NCBI GenBank assembly: GCA_046343015.1
Contig: JBKDOL010000115.1
Location: 1-64,000 of the forward strand
Source of the DNA: BJ22 sp021298375
GTDB taxonomy: Bacteria > Planctomycetota > Planctomycetia > Pirellulales > Pirellulaceae
Direction of reading: 5' to 3'
Length of the DNA stretch: 64,000 nucleotides
The notes under the pieces were generated by a model. The model had not been told where the DNA came from. It searched no databases and saw only the letters and a program-made list of their open reading frames with translations. The position numbers and the translations under genes were made by a program. Below are positions 61,794 through 64,000 of this stretch, piece by piece. How positions within the stretch are numbered: the first letter of the stretch is position 1; each line of letters opens with the position of its first letter.

Positions 61794-63419
61794 ATGTCAT
61801 TTGGATCAGGACCTGCGCCAGGCAACCGTCGAAGCTATCGCCTGCCGCTGATGCAACTCGGCGCAGCCGGATTGTTTTTGCTGGCGATGCTTTTCGCGAT
61901 TGGCACCTACGTCGCCTACAGCTTTTTCTGCATCAACGTCCCGGCAAAGCACATCGCCGTGTTGACCAAGAAGACGGGGAAGGACCTGACCAATCAGCAG
62001 GAAATCGCCCCGGGCCCGGAGTACAAGGGCATTCAGGCTGAGGTGCTGTCCGAGGGACGCCATTTCCGCAATCCGTTCAACTGGGATTGGGAAATTTATC
62101 CGATGGTTGAAATCCCCGAAGGAAAAATGGGCGTTCGCGTCCGGCTCTTCGGTGACGACTTGCCGGAGGGGCACTTCGTCGCCACGCTGGCGACAGAAAA
62201 GGGGATCATCCCGCAGGAGCTGACTCCGGGCCGCTACGCCATTAATGCCAAAGTCGTCGACAAGGCGACCGGCCGGGATGCGCTGCCACGCCCCAAGGCT
62301 GACTTCGCCGAAATCATCGAGTTGCACGAGCCGGTCACTATCCCGGCCGGTTTCAAAGGCGTCGTCACCAATCTCTCCGGGCCGCTCCCGGACAAGCCGA
62401 ACCAGTTACTCGTCCCCACCGGTCAACGCGGCGTACAGGAACAGCCGCTGGATGAGGGGACCTACTACATGAACCCCTACATGTACCGGATTGAGCTGGT
62501 CGACTGCCGCTCGCAACGATTCAACCTTTCCGAAAATTACGACATGGGCTTTCCCAGCAAGGACGGCTTTTGGGTGTCGCTGGACGGAATCATTGAGTTC
62601 CGCGTCAAGCCCGAGATGGCCGCTCGCGTGTACGTGACCTACAACGAACTGGAAAATGATCAGGACCGGATCCACGCTCTGGACCAGGAGCTGATCAAAA
62701 AAGTGATTATGCCGAACACGCGTTCCTTCTGCCGCCTGCGTGGCTCGAACGCGTCGGGCCGCGACTTTATCAGCGGTGAGACCCGCTCCGCCTTCCAGGC
62801 CGAGTTCCAGGAGGCGATCCGCAAGACTTGCGAAGAGCAGGGGATCGAGATCATTCAGGCCTTGATCACGCGAATCAATCCACCTCAGGCGATTGCCAGC
62901 CCGGTTCGAGACCGCGAAGTCGCCAATCAGCAGATGAAACAGTACCAGCAGGAAAAGCTCCAGCAGGAGCAGGAAGCCAAGCTGGCGACTGAAAAGGCCA
63001 TGGTGGATCAGAAAAAGCGGATGGTCGCTTCGGAACGGGAAGTGATCAAGCTGACGACAGAGGCCAAGCGACGTCAGGAAGTTGCCCTGGCCGAGGCGAC
63101 GCGCGACAAGGAAGTTGCCGTCGAAGAGTTGGCTGCCGCCAAGGATAAAGCTGCCGCCATTCTCTCGCAGAAAACTGCAGAAGCAGCCAAAGTCCGCTTC
63201 GAAAACGAAGCCACTGCCGCGGGTTGGAAACGCTCGGTCGAGGCCTTCAACGGAGATGGAAGTGCCTTTGCCCGCTATGTCCTCTATCAGAAACTCGCTC
63301 CCGGATTTCGTTCCATCATGACCAATACGGCGGACTCGCCGCTGATGGACATGTTCCGCGGCTTGCAATCAGGCACGTCGCCGGCAGCACCGGCGAAGCC
63401 GTCGACCAGCGACCAATGA
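61794..63419 (+). CDS. SPFH/Band 7 domain membrane protein
   Basis: 541 residues. One N-terminal membrane helix (AAGLFLLAMLFAIGTYVAYSFF), then an SPFH-type domain (VPAKHIAVLTKKTGKDL; GFWVSLDGIIEFRVKPEMAARVYVTY; ITRINPPQAIASPVRDREVAN) and a long Glu/Lys/Ala-rich coiled coil of about residues 370-480. SPFH proteins oligomerise into large membrane cages or microdomain scaffolds. ATG at 61794 follows AAAGAAAGGG. A related gene starts 76 nt later, suggesting a two-gene operon. Confidence 0.88.
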   Translation: MSFGSGPAPGNRRSYRLPLMQLGAAGLFLLAMLFAIGTYVAYSFFCINVPAKHIAVLTKKTGKDLTNQQEIAPGPEYKGIQAEVLSEGRHFRNPFNWDWEIYPMVEIPEGKMGVRVRLFGDDLPEGHFVATLATEKGIIPQELTPGRYAINAKVVDKATGRDALPRPKADFAEIIELHEPVTIPAGFKGVVTNLSGPLPDKPNQLLVPTGQRGVQEQPLDEGTYYMNPYMYRIELVDCRSQRFNLSENYDMGFPSKDGFWVSLDGIIEFRVKPEMAARVYVTYNELENDQDRIHALDQELIKKVIMPNTRSFCRLRGSNASGRDFISGETRSAFQAEFQEAIRKTCEEQGIEIIQALITRINPPQAIASPVRDREVANQQMKQYQQEKLQQEQEAKLATEKAMVDQKKRMVASEREVIKLTTEAKRRQEVALAEATRDKEVAVEELAAAKDKAAAILSQKTAEAAKVRFENEATAAGWKRSVEAFNGDGSAFARYVLYQKLAPGFRSIMTNTADSPLMDMFRGLQSGTSPAAPAKPSTSDQ

Positions 63420-63494
63420 CCCGGTCGGCGATAGTTCGTCACGCGACTTTATCAATCGAACCAAGCAGAATTCCTCCGGACGGGAGATTTGAAC

Positions 63495-64000
63495 GTGAAA
63501 AGAGTTGGAGCCTTAGTTATTCTCGCGCTGCTGGCCCTGTTCGCCTGGCAAGCCTTTGAATGGACCGTCAATCGGGTCTATGTTCCCGAAGGACGCAGCC
63601 TGCAACTGCAGTACAAGGGCCCCTTTTTCGGCAGCCTGTTTGGCGAGCCGAAATACGCATCCCCCGGCTTTTGGGCGGAAGAGGGCGAAATCGGAGTCCG
63701 CAAGGAGCTGCGCGGACCGGGGCGGCACTTCTACTGCCCCATCTGGTGGAACCGGGTACTCGTCGATGACGTGCTGATCGCCCCGGGCCAAGTCGGAATC
63801 GTCACTTGCAAGCTGGGCAAGGACCTCCCCGCAGGCCAGTTCCTTGTCGATGGCGATATCGGCAACACCGAGTACAAGGGAATTCTCCGCAAAGCAATGA
63901 CCCCGGGCCGCTATCGCATCAATCCGTATGGCTACGAAATAAAGATCGTCGACACCGTCTCGGAACCATCCGGTGTCCAAGTCAAGCACAGCGGCTGGGT
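63495..64000 (+). CDS. Second SPFH-type membrane protein, cut by the window end
   Basis: At least 168 codons, open to the last base of the window. GTG start with GGGAGAT about 8 nt upstream; the translation begins with a membrane helix (VGALVILALLALFAWQAF) and then resembles the N-terminal part of the preceding SPFH protein (APGQVGIVTCKLGKDLPAGQ; LRKAMTPGRYRINPYGYEI versus ELTPGRYAINAKV). Probably a paralogue forming a hetero-complex with the protein at 61794. Only the N-terminal part is seen. Confidence 0.75.
   Translation, partial: MKRVGALVILALLALFAWQAFEWTVNRVYVPEGRSLQLQYKGPFFGSLFGEPKYASPGFWAEEGEIGVRKELRGPGRHFYCPIWWNRVLVDDVLIAPGQVGIVTCKLGKDLPAGQFLVDGDIGNTEYKGILRKAMTPGRYRINPYGYEIKIVDTVSEPSGVQVKHSGW

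Overview
This 64 kb window reads as a chromosomal segment of a planctomycete, most likely from the Pirellulales/Planctomycetales side of the phylum. The evidence is the combination of PEP-CTERM sorting tails, a BBP7-like outer-membrane barrel, PQQ-type beta-propeller proteins, a ThuA protein, a sialidase-like protein, DUF4340/GldG/ABC operons, a C4 zinc-ribbon coiled-coil protein and moderately high G+C. Gene density is moderate, strand switches are frequent and several spacers are long. No rRNA, tRNA, CRISPR array, prophage or plasmid function was recognised.

Layout. 1-1.9 kb: PEP-CTERM protein and OsmC. 1.9-3.9 kb: a repeat island of six copies of a 37-nt palindromic core around a Y1 (IS200/REP-associated type) transposase. 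4-12.2 kb: dnaG-rpoD, greA with an apparent leader attenuator, a zinc-ribbon protein and a large lipoprotein. 12.5-15.3 kb: LarA-like protein and tyrS. 15.5-18.8 kb: carbohydrate ABC transporter (permease, binding protein, permease; no ATPase). 19.2-23 kb: a CrtI/PYROXD2-like flavoprotein and an aspartokinase with a duplicated ACT region. 23.2-30.7 kb: leishmanolysin-like PEP-CTERM protease, outer-membrane barrel, a PQQ-propeller/SDR/hydrolase run and a sialidase-like protein. 30.9-37.6 kb: small conserved protein and an ABC ATPase/permease-GldG/DUF4340 operon. 38.3-49.1 kb: FAD/Fe-S dehydrogenase, TlpA-like protein, then the same-strand run dxr-rseP-trmH-ygfZ-cyclophilin-nitroreductase. 49.6-53.4 kb: ftsH, class V aminotransferase, YkgJ-type protein. 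53.6-59.2 kb: OleA/FabH-like ketosynthase, a class I amidotransferase lacking its cysteine, an AnmK-like protein, ThuA, a membrane-anchored unknown. 59.3-64 kb: carA, a 1.3 kb spacer with a structured RNA candidate, and two adjacent SPFH-type genes, the second cut by the window end.

Most genes are ordinary housekeeping functions. The parts that deserve attention are non-coding or degenerate: the palindrome/transposase island; a promoter-hairpin-T-tract just ahead of greA that resembles the E. coli GraL arrangement; a nested-hairpin RNA with its own terminator at 60.8 kb; recurring 14-18 bp tandem duplications of unrelated sequence in many spacers; a GC-rich hairpin repeat in three convergent spacers; and proteins whose family catalytic residues are replaced (C26 amidotransferase Cys to Gly, SDR Tyr to Phe, LarA-like protein without DDxTRP). 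All family names come from reading motifs by eye; no database search was run.
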